Below are positions 13,059 through 24,663 of a DNA stretch of 64,000 nucleotides, piece after piece; positions within the stretch are counted from its first letter, which is position 1; every line of letters begins with the position of its first letter. Source of the stretch: Paragonimus westermani. Taxonomy: Eukaryota; Platyhelminthes; Trematoda; Plagiorchiida; Troglotrematidae. Made by a program: the position numbers and the translations under genes. The notes beneath the pieces are model-generated. The model had not been told where the DNA came from and searched no databases. It worked only from the letters and a program-made list of their open reading frames with translations. The stretch lies in NCBI GenBank assembly GCA_008508345.1, contig QNGE01000141.1:114119-178118 (forward strand). Reading direction: 5' to 3'.

Positions 13059-13329
13059 TGTTGTGAATCCAGAAGTCGGACGACACAAAGGTTGTTTTAT
13101 TGGAGAAACCAGTGCACTACTTAAGCCTCACAATGAGACTAGAACCAAAAACACTCATTGGCACACCGCACTCTTCTGAGGACGCTCCAGTCGCTTTGGA
13201 CACCATGTCTCAGTTCCGTCATGAGGCGACAGCCATATGTCTCCCGTATTTATCCCGCAATCATTTCGATCCATGCGGCTACTGACTAATGGTGTGAGTA
13301 GTATGGTGCGACCGTCTATCCCCACTACA
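13059..13329 (-). repeat. 3' LTR of the Gypsy element
   Basis: It matches the other LTR along its whole length but lacks an internal 34-base stretch and differs by scattered substitutions. On the plus strand it begins TGTTGTG and ends CACTACA, a near-perfect inverted terminus. Confidence 0.9.
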
Positions 13330-13340
13330 CCCCTTCTCCC
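13330..13340 (-). other. Polypurine tract
   Basis: On the minus strand GGGAGAAGGGG directly abuts the 3' LTR (TGTAGTG...). This is the plus-strand DNA primer site of an LTR retroelement. Confidence 0.8.
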
Positions 13341-14208
13341 GCAACGATTTTTCCAGTCGTAAAAAAGGCGCTCAGGTTCTCTTCGTTCTCTCGATGATCT
13401 GCGTGCCGGCCTCGGTGCTGTTGACACACCTGGTGTGCCTTCTCTTCTGCAGCACTGCTGAAACATGCATTGTATATTCTGCCTAATTTATGCTGTAAAT
13501 GACGATATCGTCTCCATAGACAACAGTGTTGCTCACTCCGTCCAACACCTTCAGCATCAGTCATCTGAACCTGAAGGGGGCGCCTGAGAGTCCGAATGGC
13601 ATCTGCTTGAAGCGGTATTGCTTTTCGCCCACTGTGAACGCTGTTTTATCTCGGTCCGATTGTTTGATCGGGACCTGCCAATATCCGGACCGTGAGTCCA
13701 ACACTGTGAACATCCTGGCGTTCTGCACCTTGTCAAAAATCTCCGCCAACGATGGTACTGCTACGACGTTATTGATCGTTATCTCGTTCAGCCGCCTGAA
13801 TTCGACACAAAATCGAAATTTACCGTTAGGCTTCTTTACCAACAAGACAGGAGAGCTGAACGGACTGTCGGCGTCCTTGATGATTTCCTCCTTCAGCATG
13901 TCCTTCACTTGACGTTCAATTTCTGGCTGCAAGTGCACTGGAATTCTTCGGGGTCCGAATGGCCGAAGTCGCTTCGATTCGATGGGGATTTCGTGTTCAA
14001 CCCAGTCACAATAGCCATACGGGTCCTGATCCGTAGTGAACAATCCCTGAAACTTGCGTATCACTTCGTTCAGCAATTGATTGTCGCAAATTGGCATCGC
14101 CCTGGGTACTTTCACTTCAATTTGTCCAAACTGGGTATTGCGCTTTCTCATCAGTGGAACCGCCCCATACTTTGTTACCAGTTTATCATGCTTCAAATCA
14201 ATCATGGC
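13341..14208 (-). pseudogene. Gypsy pol remnant: front of RT joined to pol C-terminal tail
   Basis: Reading on the minus strand from 14,208, RT motifs appear in order: SPFSSPVLLVKKPNGKFRFC, a LDSRSGYWQVP box, and QMPFGLSGAP. A TGA at 13,561-13,563 then interrupts the frame. The same frame continues into VVYGDDIV, with the catalytic YGDD at about 13,507-13,518, and stops soon after at a TAG. The DNA beyond that no longer matches RT; in another frame it reads like the arginine-rich end of a Gypsy pol (RRSSRERREPERL). RNase H and the catalytic integrase core have therefore been deleted between about 13,480 and 13,460. The coding capacity is broken by the stops and the deletion. Confidence 0.85.
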
Positions 14209-15238
14209 CTAAACGTGGTCAAGAAAATCCGCCCTCAAGATAGTCTGACGTGCGTCGGGGGCAATGACGAACGGTTGTTTGGCCCCCTGACCATCGATTC
14301 GAACACCATATTCTGACAGACCATCAACTTTCAGAGTAAACCCACCGATCGTTCGGACTACCATCGCACACAGCCGCACAGTCTTTCCCGGCCTCGGCCC
14401 AATCAACGAAATCGCGGCCCCAGTGTCGATCAAACAGTACTCCAAGCTACTACTGACTCCAAACCTAGCCTGAACCGCTGTCTTATCAACCGCCCCTATT
14501 ACCGGATCTCCCTTCCCAAATAAAGAAAAATCGACGGAACGTTTAGTTAGATACGACCTTTTCTTGCCGAGTGGGCAAAATCCTCTCCAGTGTCCACGCC
14601 CTCCGCATCCGTAACAAATGTCGCCACGGCTCTCCTCCTTTTTCACTTTCAACACCGCCACTTCATCAGTCAACTTTTCCACCGCTATTCGAAGGTCATT
14701 CAGTTGACTCGGTCCGCTTGCCTTCGCCTCGTTGACTGTCGCGGCATTTCCTGCTAGAAATTGTCGAGCTGCATCGGCCACCTGTTCCAGCGTCATGGAC
14801 TGTGTGATGAGAGCAACTCTGAGCTGATTCTGGACTTTTGATGGCACTCCGTACAAGAACTGTGCCGTCAGCAGGCGTTGTTCTGAGTCGTGGTCCAAAT
14901 GTGGCAGGGCTCTCGATAACGCTGCCCGCAGGGACATGACGTAAACAAGAGCGTCGCCTCCTGGTCCAAGCCGGGCGCCCTTGAACCGCCTCCTGGCAGT
15001 CGGCGGGGCTGTCGAACCCGGCAATCAGCACCTCCTTCGCGGCGTCCCACTCCAGCTTCGCAATGCCCCTTCGCGCCGCATCCAGCACCGCCTTCGACCT
15101 GCCATTGAGCAGCATCCGCAAGACCTCCAGCTTCGCCCGGTCCGCCTTCACTCCGACCGCTTCCGCCACGTCCTCGAAGTCCTCCAGGAAACTCCGAAAA
15201 TCCCCATCTTCAAACAGCTGTGGCCACGGGATCTTCAT
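14209..15238 (-). pseudogene. Gypsy gag-protease, frameshifted
   Basis: Gag is taken to start at the ATG at 15,236-15,238, just inside the primer-binding site (MKIPWPQLFEDGDF). A frameshift near 15,000 moves the capsid into a second frame (RRFKGARLGPGGDALVYVM). That frame holds a zinc knuckle of CX2CX4HX4C type (CYGCGGRGHWRGFC) at about 14,575-14,616. A retropepsin active site follows (CLIDTGAAISLIG) at about 14,396-14,434. The frame closes with a TAG at 14,209-14,211, and in the same frame the RT resumes two codons later. The order Gag, zinc knuckle, protease, RT is typical of Ty3/Gypsy elements. The family is clear; the element name is not. Confidence 0.87.
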
Positions 15239-15243
15239 CCTCG

Positions 15244-15264
15244 TATCCTGGTCACGACACCAAT
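15244..15264 (-). other. Primer-binding site
   Basis: On the minus strand the 5' LTR ends ...CACAACA and, two bases later, TGGTGTCGTGACCAGGATAC follows. A TGG start just inside the LTR is the usual tRNA primer complement (CCA end). I could not assign the tRNA from memory. Confidence 0.65.
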
Positions 15265-15569
15265 TGTTGTGAATCCAGAAGTCGGACGACACAAAGTTGT
15301 TTTATTGGAGAAACCAGTGCACTACTTAAGCCTCTCAACGGGACTAGAATCAAAAACACTCATTTGCACAGCGCACTCTTCTGAGGACGCTCCAGTTGCT
15401 TTGGACACCATGTCTCAGTTCCGTCATGTGGCGACAGCCATTAAATATCATTTTGCCCTCCAACGATCCTTCCCATATGTCTCCCGTTTTTATCCCGCGA
15501 TCATTTCGATTCCTGCGGCTACTGACTAGTGGTGTGAGTAGTTTGGTGCGATCGTCTATTCTCACTACA
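15265..15569 (-). repeat. 5' LTR of the Gypsy element
   Basis: Direct repeat of the 3' LTR, 305 bases, including the 34-base stretch missing in the other copy (near 15,443-15,477). Confidence 0.9.
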
Positions 15570-15570
15570 G

Positions 15571-16063
15571 TAATATATCGTTTCTAACACAACGACTGAT
15601 GCAGGCCATTCAAAGGACGTACAATGCAGCTACACTGCGCTTACTCAGTCGCAGCATGTCACTCACCCTTCCTCACATCAAGACGCGGACGTCAGAGCTG
15701 TCCACTTCACATTGTATCTACCAGTTCACCTGCAGCCGCAGTGACGTTTACATTGGCAGAACTGATCGTTCCCTGCGCCTTAGAATGAAGGAACACATGC
15801 CCAAGTATATCAAGGACTTGGTGTGTGGTGTGACCCGACGCGACCGTAACAAACAACGCAAGCCGGTTTCTTCGAGCGCCAAACACCTGCTAGAGACCGG
15901 TCATGTGGTCGACCCGACAAACGCTTTCCGCGTGTTGATGCGTCATCACAAACCTGTCATTCTTAAGTCACTCGAAGCGCTGCTAGTCACGCGTAGCAAG
16001 CCGGTCCTCTGCGTGCAAAATCTGTTGACCTTGAGCCTCCGTCTGCCATGGTTTGCCCAGTGA
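15571..16063 (+). pseudogene. PLE 1 C-terminal half with GIY-YIG endonuclease
   Basis: The frame resumes with QRLMQAIQRTYNAATLRLLS, the usual PLE stretch after the RT. It continues into a GIY-YIG nuclease core: CIYQFTCSRSDVYIGRTDRS, then LRMKEHMPK. The Arg and Glu-region residues of that fold and a late H (SAKHLLETGHVVD) are present. The ORF is intact from an internal ATG at 15,599 to 16,063, so this half looks better preserved than the RT half. In the family the domain nicks target DNA for integration. Confidence 0.88.
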
Positions 16064-17433
16064 CAGACTAGTGTATACATTGACTTGATGGATGAAGTTA
16101 ATTCGCTTGAATATTTTTTTGATTTTCACCGCTGCTATGTGTTAGCAACTGAGGAGAACATACGAAATGGTATTATCATCTCGAAAAACCGGTCTTCTGA
16201 TTTCACTGTTCAAATGCGTAACTGGGGTAGGATGTTTTGTCATTCCAAGAGGTTTATTATCAGTTATACTTTCATTGCCATAATTAAAAAGATTGCAGGA
16301 GAGAAATATTTGTTCGTCCAAGCCAGAACACTAATCAACGCTGTCTGGTTGTTTACTTGCCCGACTCGTATTTGTCAGCAGTGACCAACAGGTTTTTTGT
16401 GTGAGAAATTTTTCATTGACATACAAATTGCTGGCTGTGGACGTATTGTTTCTATATGGCAATACCAAGTACTGCACAGAAAAGAGCATGGCACATATTG
16501 GTACAAATAAAATCCTTGATTTGCTTACAAACAACAAAGGAGCAAGAAGTTGTTTCTCTATCCACCTAAAATTGACACCAAACGTTGTCGTGTACACTTG
16601 TATCCATTTACTCACGAGTACAAAGGCGTCTTGGCTGTAGATTTTGAGTAACGAGACGTGGCGACTGACCAAATTAAAATCATTATCAATTCGGTACGTC
16701 TAACTGTATCGGAATGTTCCGGCAGTTGCTTAATTGAAAAGACTCGCTATTTATCAGATTGATCAACAGACATTTGAGCAACTGTACCAAATCCATGTGG
16801 GGATGAGCGTTTTGTTCGAATTTCTGAGAGAGTTCATCAAAAGCAGTTTGTGTCTGTAACTTTACTTACGTGCCTTCCGTAATTTCCCGCATTCTTCCGG
16901 ATGCGACAAAGGTGAAATATCACAGTACCCATTCTATCGCGTCGGAATTAGACAGAAGTCTCAGTCACTTGTTGATAGAATAGGTTAACAGTGGTGGAGT
17001 ATCAAGACTTCGAGAAATATGATACCGAAATAAAACTCCAACGGACGAGGAAAAAGCAGTCCAATCTTGAGCTGACACTTAAAGATAGGAAACTTAGGTC
17101 GTGATTATTCGGAAACTCGGAAAAGCACGCCCATAATTTATGCAAAGACGTTAGTGACGTAACGTAATTATTATCGCTAAGACCCAAAACATGTTATCCA
17201 TGAAGTTGGAGTGATCAGCTGGAGAATCTTTCCCACTAACCACTCCACACGAATCTTTCATCGATATCAATCCTGAGAGCATTAAATCTGGGTTGGTCAG
17301 TGGTTGATAAGAATGGCGCCAACCTGATGCACCTCACTGAAGTCGGGTAACTCGCAAACTTCTGGGTGGTCCAGGAATTTTATGCAAACGTAAAGACATC
17401 CTGTTCAGCCAATCAAATAAATGTGTTGCGGTC
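16064..17433. other. No supportable gene
   Basis: Plus-strand ORFs at 16,085-16,384 and 16,401-16,640 and the minus-strand ORF at 16,331-16,672 overlap each other and show no domain. Confidence 0.5.
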
Positions 17434-17673
17434 GTGATTCCAAGTGGATATGACTACACCGACAAGCCGATATTTCTAATTTCAGATGCTAATGAATTTA
17501 GGAAGACAGAAAACCAAAAAAATTTCTTTGAATCAACTGGTGCTACAGAGACTTGTAATGCAACATCAACGTTAACCGGATCCATCATCCCACGTTTGCA
17601 GGTTCTGCGCAATATTCATGAAAGCGGTTGTCTATTCAAACCGACATTTGATATATGCATGTCACCGTATTAG
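17434..17673 (+). CDS. Possible Ig-like exon (strands E-F)
   Basis: The open frame carries RLQVLRNIHESGCLFKPTF, which fits the Ig E-F pattern (L-x-V ... E-S-G-x-x-F). An NAT glycosylation site and a preceding cysteine (TETCNAT) are present. Splice borders are not clear and the strand B half was not found. It lies next to the better Ig-like frame at 17,696-18,013. An open frame by chance is quite possible. Confidence 0.25.
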   Translation: MIPSGYDYTDKPIFLISDANEFRKTENQKNFFESTGATETCNATSTLTGSIIPRLQVLRNIHESGCLFKPTFDICMSPY

Positions 17674-17695
17674 CCAACTACCAGGTAGTTAGTAG

Positions 17696-18013
17696 CGAAA
17701 CTTTTGCTCACGCAGCCTGTGTAAAACTTTTGAGTATGTGTACTCAACGAAGAATGTTTGTGTTGAACATCGACGTATAGACTCTCGTGATGGGACTGTG
17801 TTAACCACAAAGGTTTCGTCGGAGGAAACAGATGACACTTTCACGCAATCAAACAGAAACGCAGGAAACCATCTGAATCGAGGAATCAGATTTAGATTAA
17901 CTAATCTTGCGGTGCCGATGAATAGACCAGGTAGTGGTGTGTACACTTTAGGTCCACTGGTGGCAGAGACAGACAAACTACTTGAGCCCACCGTTCATGG
18001 TCTCAAGCTGTAG
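17696..18013 (+). CDS. Ig-like exon or relic, F-strand Cys missing
   Basis: A 105-codon frame after a TAG at 17,693. A cysteine region (KNVCVEHRRIDSRDG) may be strand B. FRLTNLAVPMNRPGSGVYTL fits strands E-F, where Ig domains usually read D-x-G-x-Y-x-C, but the final Cys is Leu here. An acceptor-like TTTGCTCACGCAG ends at 17,715. The frame closes at 18,011-18,013, before the repeat at 18,039. It could be a diverged Ig exon or a decaying relic. The missing Cys argues for either a two-Cys-less domain or loss of function. Confidence 0.33.
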   Translation, partial: RNFCSRSLCKTFEYVYSTKNVCVEHRRIDSRDGTVLTTKVSSEETDDTFTQSNRNAGNHLNRGIRFRLTNLAVPMNRPGSGVYTLGPLVAETDKLLEPTVHGLKL

Positions 18014-18038
18014 TGCTGATATGCTGACAACGTAGCTA

Positions 18039-18100
18039 CTTTCAAGTAGACCGTCACTCACATTTGATCGCAGCCTTCGCATTCAGGTTGACTTTCCAGC
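18039..18100 (+). repeat. Copy of the left end of the 55.4 kb fold-back element
   Basis: About 60 bases match 55,394-55,454 in the same orientation with a few differences; both share CACTCACATTTGATCGCAGC. No matching right end was found nearby, so it is a partial copy or solo end. Confidence 0.75.
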
Positions 18101-21100
18101 CGGAGTCCAGCGGAGTGGATAAAACAAGATAATTACTGTGTCTTCTCTCAAGGCGATCGGTTGTCCAATCAGAACGAGGAAGCGGAGCTGTGACTTTGAG
18201 ATTGCTGAGTGCACTGACTTCGCCAATAATGTGATCGAAATGAGATACCCCTTAACCAACTAGCCATATTTTGTAATTATGGACATGTTAAACTAATCCG
18301 CTCACACGCTCGTTTCGGAGACGTCTCGAGCAGCGGGGGTTTTACGACATTCACCAGCCCGTTAGTGTAGTCTAGTGCAAGGTGATTCGTGCCTTCTACA
18401 CTAGGGTATGTACCTAATTTAGATATATTAATCCACTGAGTGCTTTATGGCAGTCCATATCGGTTAAGTATGTGTGGAAAGAGGTGAATAGATTGTATCC
18501 TACAAACATTTCACCATCTGAGTGGGGCGATTTACTTTTCCGTTCGAGGCAATAGGATCCAAAAGCATCCGGTTACGAAAACATGAAATCTGTAGTTGAG
18601 GGGTTAACGGCCAAGCCATGTAACTTACACTGTAGTTGTCACAGTCGTCCATCACCTACTCTTTGTTTTAAACCACCACACTGTCTGCCATAAATAGGTC
18701 TATCCAATCACAGATCATCTACAGTCCATTTAAATTAGTAGAAAATCAGCCAACTTTATACTGTAACGGCAGATGAAGTCACTCAGACCGTTCGAAGTAT
18801 ATATATATAAGCTGCTCAACCTTGTGAGGACCCAGTAAATGCGAAAACCTATAGTGACATGCTAGGGTTCATATGCTCATCGGGATTGCCCGCAAATCAA
18901 GGATTAAATTCCGCAGTGGACCGGATACATGTGCATAGAAGACAATGAATACAGTTTTTGACGACATATGCCTATCTTTACTCAGATCTCTTTTCCACTG
19001 GTCTATACGAATGGCATCTGATGAACACAGATAACAGGCGACAAAAATCCGTATATGCTATTTATCCCCTATTCTGTCACTGTCACTTGAAGCAGTGTTA
19101 AACTGTTTGAGGTGCATTTTTTAAAGCTAAATGTGTAACAGCATTTTCGCCATTTTTAGATTACCTTCATCAAGGGGTTTCTTTGTCAGCATTTCGGTTC
19201 AATTGTTGCAACACGAGCTGAATATTAAATTCAAATGTGATTGTACTAGTTGCGATGGTGTGAGACGTTTGATTACCACAGTTCAAAACTCCTACGTGCA
19301 TGTTGGTCGTGCGTAATTCGTACGGCTGAACGCACTTTTCTACGTCCGACAGAAAACTGAATTAATGAATAGTAAATTCAACTTCGCGACAACGCAATAC
19401 ACTGACAGATTATCTGGTATCTACCCACAAAAGTTTTGAACAAAACAAAAGTTCGCTGTGATACTTCTAATAAAGCAACCAACAGGATTATGGAACCAAC
19501 TGCTTACAGTAAACGGCATCGACAATATTATTAGTTTTCTCTTGGTAATATGCAACATGATCAGAAGAGCACGGGATTTCATAACCATCACTCGACCAAC
19601 ACCGACAACTTGCAGTACCAGTTTCTGGGTCAACAATAAGGCGGTCGTTGTTTGTTAAAAGTGAAAACCAAGAAGTGTAGACCTTTATGAAAACGATTCA
19701 CACGCTTGGTGGAACGTCTGACTTAGTTTATTTGCTGATATTTGCTCCGCCATTTACTACACGCTAGGAATGTCAAACGTCCAATGCGATGGGCCTGGTA
19801 TATGCTTTTCAATCTCAGCAAAGATGGCATAAGTCCACGTGAACCATGAGTACGCGTATCGATTTACATCTTGATTGACCTAACGTGATGGATGTGGAAT
19901 CATATATTTCTGTTCTCTTTCTAATTACGTTGTGTACGTGTTTGTAAACAGCTCCAAACAAGGCTCCATGTTTTATAGCAGCGCCCTAGAGTTTTCAGCT
20001 TCGTATATTAGTTTTCAGGGTGGCGAAACACGATTGCAGGTTGTGTCGAGCGGATCCACGATTCTCTCAAAAGCAGCATTTTTCCGTCTCCAGGGTCATC
20101 GGTCACCATCGGAAGCAACCAAGTCTCGATTTGCAGGCCAACCCACTTTTCCACTTATGTTATCTTCGATTGTGTGAACGACGCGGCTGACCGACGGAAG
20201 CGGCGAGTAGTCTCGTTGGTTGGTTCTGGTCCTTAAGATGGACCACACTGAGATGCGGTCAATCAATTCGTCGGTTTTACGAGATATCCTTCACCGTAGT
20301 CTTGTTTGGTAAATGTCAACCGATTTGTGAAATCTTCCAGGCACCAGTATTGTTCGATTCCGTCACATCACTCATACATGAACCAGTAGTAACCTGGCTG
20401 GTTTTCAGTCTACAGTTCTTCGAAGCTGGCTGCTCAAAACCATAACAGTTTCCTTTTCTTAATTTAATAGTTTGTGCTTAGTACACTGAATTTCCACTAA
20501 CTAATAACCTAAGATTTCAGCCCCTTCATCGAACACGTGACCGCCTTCGCAAGTTCAGGAGTGACCCTCACAGCGAGTCTGATTAAAAAGTGTGTGAAGC
20601 CCAGTGGCTAGGTGAGCTGTAATTTACCAACTCCGGAAAAACAGGGTGAAGGACGGTGACAATTAAGTTTAGTTTAATTGCGTTGGAACGCTTCATCACA
20701 GGATATAACTAGACAAAAGATTGGCTTTAGCCCACGGCGAGTTTCGGCGACACTTTTGAGTTGATGGTAAAGAGAGGGAATGGCGCAGGTTCACTGCTCC
20801 AATTATGTTTCAAAGAGATACTTACCAGGTTGCGTCCGTAGTGTCCTTTATTTAGAGCAGTTTCTGGTTTAGTAGTACAAGGTTAACTGCTAACAGATAA
20901 AACAGTTGAATGGAAATACTTTCATGGACCAGCAAGTATAATATTTAGTAGGTAATGAAGCTCCTCCTACAGGAGATATGAGCGACTGGAGACGGGAGTC
21001 TACAGTCCGCCAACTTACCACAGAAGACCCTTTTCAGTGAAACTGAGGGACCGGAACAGTCTGCATTTCACAACCCCGGCTTTGAGGCTCGATGAATTGG

Positions 21101-23413
21101 GCTTATTCCTATGCACAACTTCCAGTGTGAGTTGGCCTTGAAGGCCGCGCTTATAGACGAGCAGGTACGTTTTCTTTGCTGGTATGGTTCAGGGGGTCCT
21201 AATTTTTCTTTTGGGCCAAGACTTTTAGAATCATATCGGTCATCATTTACTCTTTCAACTTGTGGAAAGGTTGATGATTGCAAACGTACAACTGGTAACC
21301 ATGGGGATCCACCGGTGTCCATCAACCACAGCGTGAGTGCTTGGGGTTTTCCGCTGAATTAACAGAACCATAGTTCAATCAGACTCGCCTGATAGTACTC
21401 CAGACGAACTTCTAGAAGTCGCTTGCATTCCCGCGGACTTAAGGTAATCCAGGAAAGAAGTGGGAGTTCAAGAGGAAGATTGTACGGCTTGAGCAAATTA
21501 CAGGGTATTTATGAAGATCCGTAGTTATTAACAAGAAGGCGCGAACGATAGGTTGGTCGTAGTTTTTACCAGGGTTGGCAGGGAAGGCTGTCGAAAACAG
21601 TAAACATCGACAGAGAAAATGTTTCTGTTGTCGTCACATCATGTGGTAAAGACGCCTTCTGCAGTATCGGCTGTAAGGATAAGGTTAGAGAAAAGTTGAT
21701 CAAACGTCTTGGTAATGTCAGCATTGAAAAGTGGCAACGTGCTGAAATGAATGAAATGGAAATTGTGGTGAGAAAGGGGAGGTACCTACAGACGGTCATT
21801 ACGACCAAGGAGACAAATGTTCTCTTTTGTTCTTAGGACCGGGAAACCAGCGATCAAAATTAACGTTCTGAGAATAGTAGATTATAACAGGAGAAAGAAA
21901 TAAACACGCGCAAAGAGAACCGAGTAGTGATGGTAACAGAATCTTTAAAATTAGTTACGTGAATGACATTTTACAGGGGCACACGTGAAAGAGTGTATGC
22001 GTGTGTGTGATCACCGCTCGCCATCATTGTCAGAACCAAGTATGATTAAAAGGACCAGCAGGTAAATGGTGGTAAGTAGCAATCATGCCATACCAAACAC
22101 TGCGGTCTGTAAGTGAACTAGTTGGCTGTAAACTGTTTGTGGACGTCAGCAGTAATGTAAATAGAAGTAATTTGATTAAAAAAAATCAGGTTTCCTCGTC
22201 GTAACTGACCTTTTCTGACCGCTTTTGCCTACTACCAATGTAAGTTCCTCACCGAGCACCGCTTTTACATCCCATGACTAAAGGTTTTGGTTAGCGAATA
22301 ACGAACGTTTCCCGCACACATCATTGGAATTGGGGGATTTAAGTCCTGTGTTTATTTTGTGTCGTAGGCTGATTGACAGTAAAGGGTACTCCAAAAACTA
22401 CACACTGGACGGGTAGCCTAAACGACCAGGTTGGAATCAACAATTGGCGGGCACGCTCTCTAATTGATAGCAGAAGGGTGAACATGATTCGAAATGAATA
22501 AATGACGACCGCAAGCAAAAATGTGGCGATTCCAGGTTAAACTAAGAAGAAGGAAATGCTAATCATAACTTGAAAACTAATAGTTTGAATGTGACATAAG
22601 AATAGGCTAACCAGCATGCGAGGATTTTCTTCCACCAAATACCTCATTTTTCCCATGACCAGTATATCTGTAAAATAAATATGTTTTGAAGTAAGCGGGT
22701 TGCAAAACACACTTAACCATCATACCACAACAGCCTTGAAGCTAATGAAGCAAACGAGAAAAAATCATGTAGCCGTCAAATTCTAAGTAACTGTCATGAT
22801 CTGGAATTAGTGAAGAAACGTTTACCAGAAAACATATGATAGGTCGGCCGCGGCAGCCACCTTTTGAATGGTATTACGGTAACGGAACGGCATCACACTC
22901 TGTGGCCACTACGTATGATTAGGTTGAAACATCGACTGCGCATAGTTCAGCCAAAAGACTACTGTACACTTGAATTTGAAGACATCACCGTTCTGTTCGA
23001 ACAGGTAATTTTGCTATGAAAACTGTTATTTTTGGCATGGTTGAGCTGCAGGTATTTTATGGTACATGGGAGAATGATTGTCTGCTAGTCACTTCGATCA
23101 TTAAAACAGTTGCAGCGTCTCCATGAAGGGGCACGTGTGAATTGGAACGTAGCACCTTCGTGAAATTACACTCAGTTGCCAGGTTAAGGGGGCAGAAATA
23201 TTAGCGAGTAGTCTTGTTACCTAACGCGACTATTAGTTTCTACGTTATCAAATGATTAGGTCAACTTGCTCAGTCTAGAGTCCAACAATTCCCGGTCAGC
23301 TGATTAGCCAGCTGAAGCTGTCTCATCTCACAAAATTACTCGACAGCAGCCGATCAACCACTCCAGTTGAAGCTCAGTACATTGCCACTACTAAAGTTAA
23401 CAGTATAACACTG
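18101..23413. other. 5.3 kb without a supportable gene
   Basis: ORFs at 19,131-19,316, 19,458-19,658, 19,932-20,177 and 21,111-21,362 show no recognisable domain or paired splice borders. A short TA-rich run lies near 18,800. A strand-asymmetric, purine-rich patch near 21,430-21,950 holds nothing I recognise. Confidence 0.5.
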
Positions 23414-23446
23414 ATGCTTCCGAAAACCATGGTTTTCATCTTACTG
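23414..23446 (+). CDS. Candidate signal-peptide first exon, gene model 2
   Basis: ATG at 23,414 opens eleven codons (MLPKTMVFILL) ending at a consensus donor CTG/GTAAGT. The peptide is hydrophobic, as expected for the front of a signal peptide, and ends in phase 0. It joins in frame to the phase 0 exon at 24,664, giving ...FILLKFINAENVS, in which cleavage after INA would be reasonable. No TATA box was obvious upstream. The start and donor are seen; being the first exon of a secreted or membrane protein is inferred. Confidence 0.42.
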
Positions 23447-24663
23447 GTAAGTATTGCCACATTTTATGTCACGTGCCATTTTTAAATTTCGCTCAGGAGC
23501 TCTATATCCGTCCGTCGAAAAGTACTTGTTATCTTGTTGAGTTCAAAGATAGATATAAATTCCGCATGCTTGTTGTATGGGAAGTTTCAACTGCTGTCTC
23601 TTTATCAACGCGTTTCGAACGGACTGCACGATATTCATTTCAGTTAATCTAGATGATGAATTCACGAGCAGAGAAATACTTCCCTTTTCCTACTCGTGTA
23701 GTCTGCGGACTACTACGATGAAGTGGACTTGTTGAATGTGAATATAAGGCGAAAAGTTTTTAGTCACATGCTGGTGCATTAATTCACAGGTTAGAAGGTA
23801 AAGGATTTCCAGTCCTCAGGATACCAAGCATCTGTGATTTCTCATTGTCGGGTGAGCATAACGAATTGGATTGATGAAATTTTTCCACATCAGAATATTC
23901 TGTTCCACTGAGCACTTTTGGAAAATGTCATAATGAGTACCGAATATTGAGATGGCAATTTGTATGGCTTCAACTATTTTTTAGTCAAACAACTTTTCGG
24001 AAAAACTCTGTAACGTTCAGTTGACTAAAAAGGGTGTCATCTGTGGTATACCTGTTACTTCAAGTTATTGAGTACACGTTGTTGACAGAGCACATTGTTG
24101 TCCACTGGCAGAGTTTAGTTAACTGGAGTTTGTTGTGTTTGGCAAAATGCCAACCATCACGTCCGTGATCAGTGTGCCTTGCCGAATCTTGAGCAACATT
24201 CGGATTTGCCTCAAGCATTAACATATCTCGGAAATTCGCAGTTTTACAAATTTTGTGTGACGTTGCTATCCATTTATATTTTCGTGGGATCATGGTAGGC
24301 TCCCAGTACCTTTTGGATGAATGCGAAAGATGTGAGATTAACATCAAAACTAGTTCATTATCATATGACGCATATTGTAAACAGTCTACAACGAGTTACA
24401 CTACTTACTGCATCGTGGTGAATTAAGTTGGCACAAGTAACCAATTCACATAGTTGAAGATAGATGTTGACGTATGGAAGGTTTATTGTGGTTAATTCAA
24501 TTTACGCAATGCGTCGCATTGTTTTGCATTTCCTAAATGTCCGAAGAATTTGATACCAGGTTGCAAGTAGATGTTAACCACTAAGATTTCTCACCGTACA
24601 TCTCTTCGATTAGTCACGACAACAATATTATATATTTCCACTCCTGCTTGTTGATTTTTTCAG

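Larger units (their letters stand above)
13058..15570 (-). mobile_element. Ty3/Gypsy-type LTR retrotransposon, internally deleted
   Basis: A minus-strand element of about 2.5 kb with two LTRs (13,059-13,329 and 15,265-15,569). It has a primer-binding site, gag, protease, a partial RT and a polypurine tract in the normal order. RNase H and integrase are missing, so it is non-autonomous. The flanks carry TAATA at 13,053-13,057 and at 15,571-15,575, one base outside each TG...CA end, probably a 5-base target duplication. Removing the insert and one TAATA would restore the reading frame of the interrupted PLE, which supports those borders. No envelope-like gene was seen. Confidence 0.88.
12240..16063 (+). 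mobile_element. Penelope-like element (PLE 1), split by a Gypsy element
   Basis: The two halves of one PLE protein flank an LTR element at about 13,058-15,570. The left half has reverse transcriptase motifs. The right half ends in a GIY-YIG endonuclease, the domain order of the RT-EN Penelope class. The 5' end is missing or unrecognisable, and the coding frame is interrupted, so this copy is dead. The 3' end is taken as the stop codon at 16,061-16,063; no terminal repeat was found. Confidence 0.85.

Noticed and set aside
13526..14316. Plus-strand ORFs of 128 and 135 residues
   Set aside because: They are antisense to Gypsy pol and protease on the minus strand.
14981..15529. Plus-strand ORF of 182 residues
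   Set aside because: It is antisense to gag and runs into the LTR, so it is a shadow.
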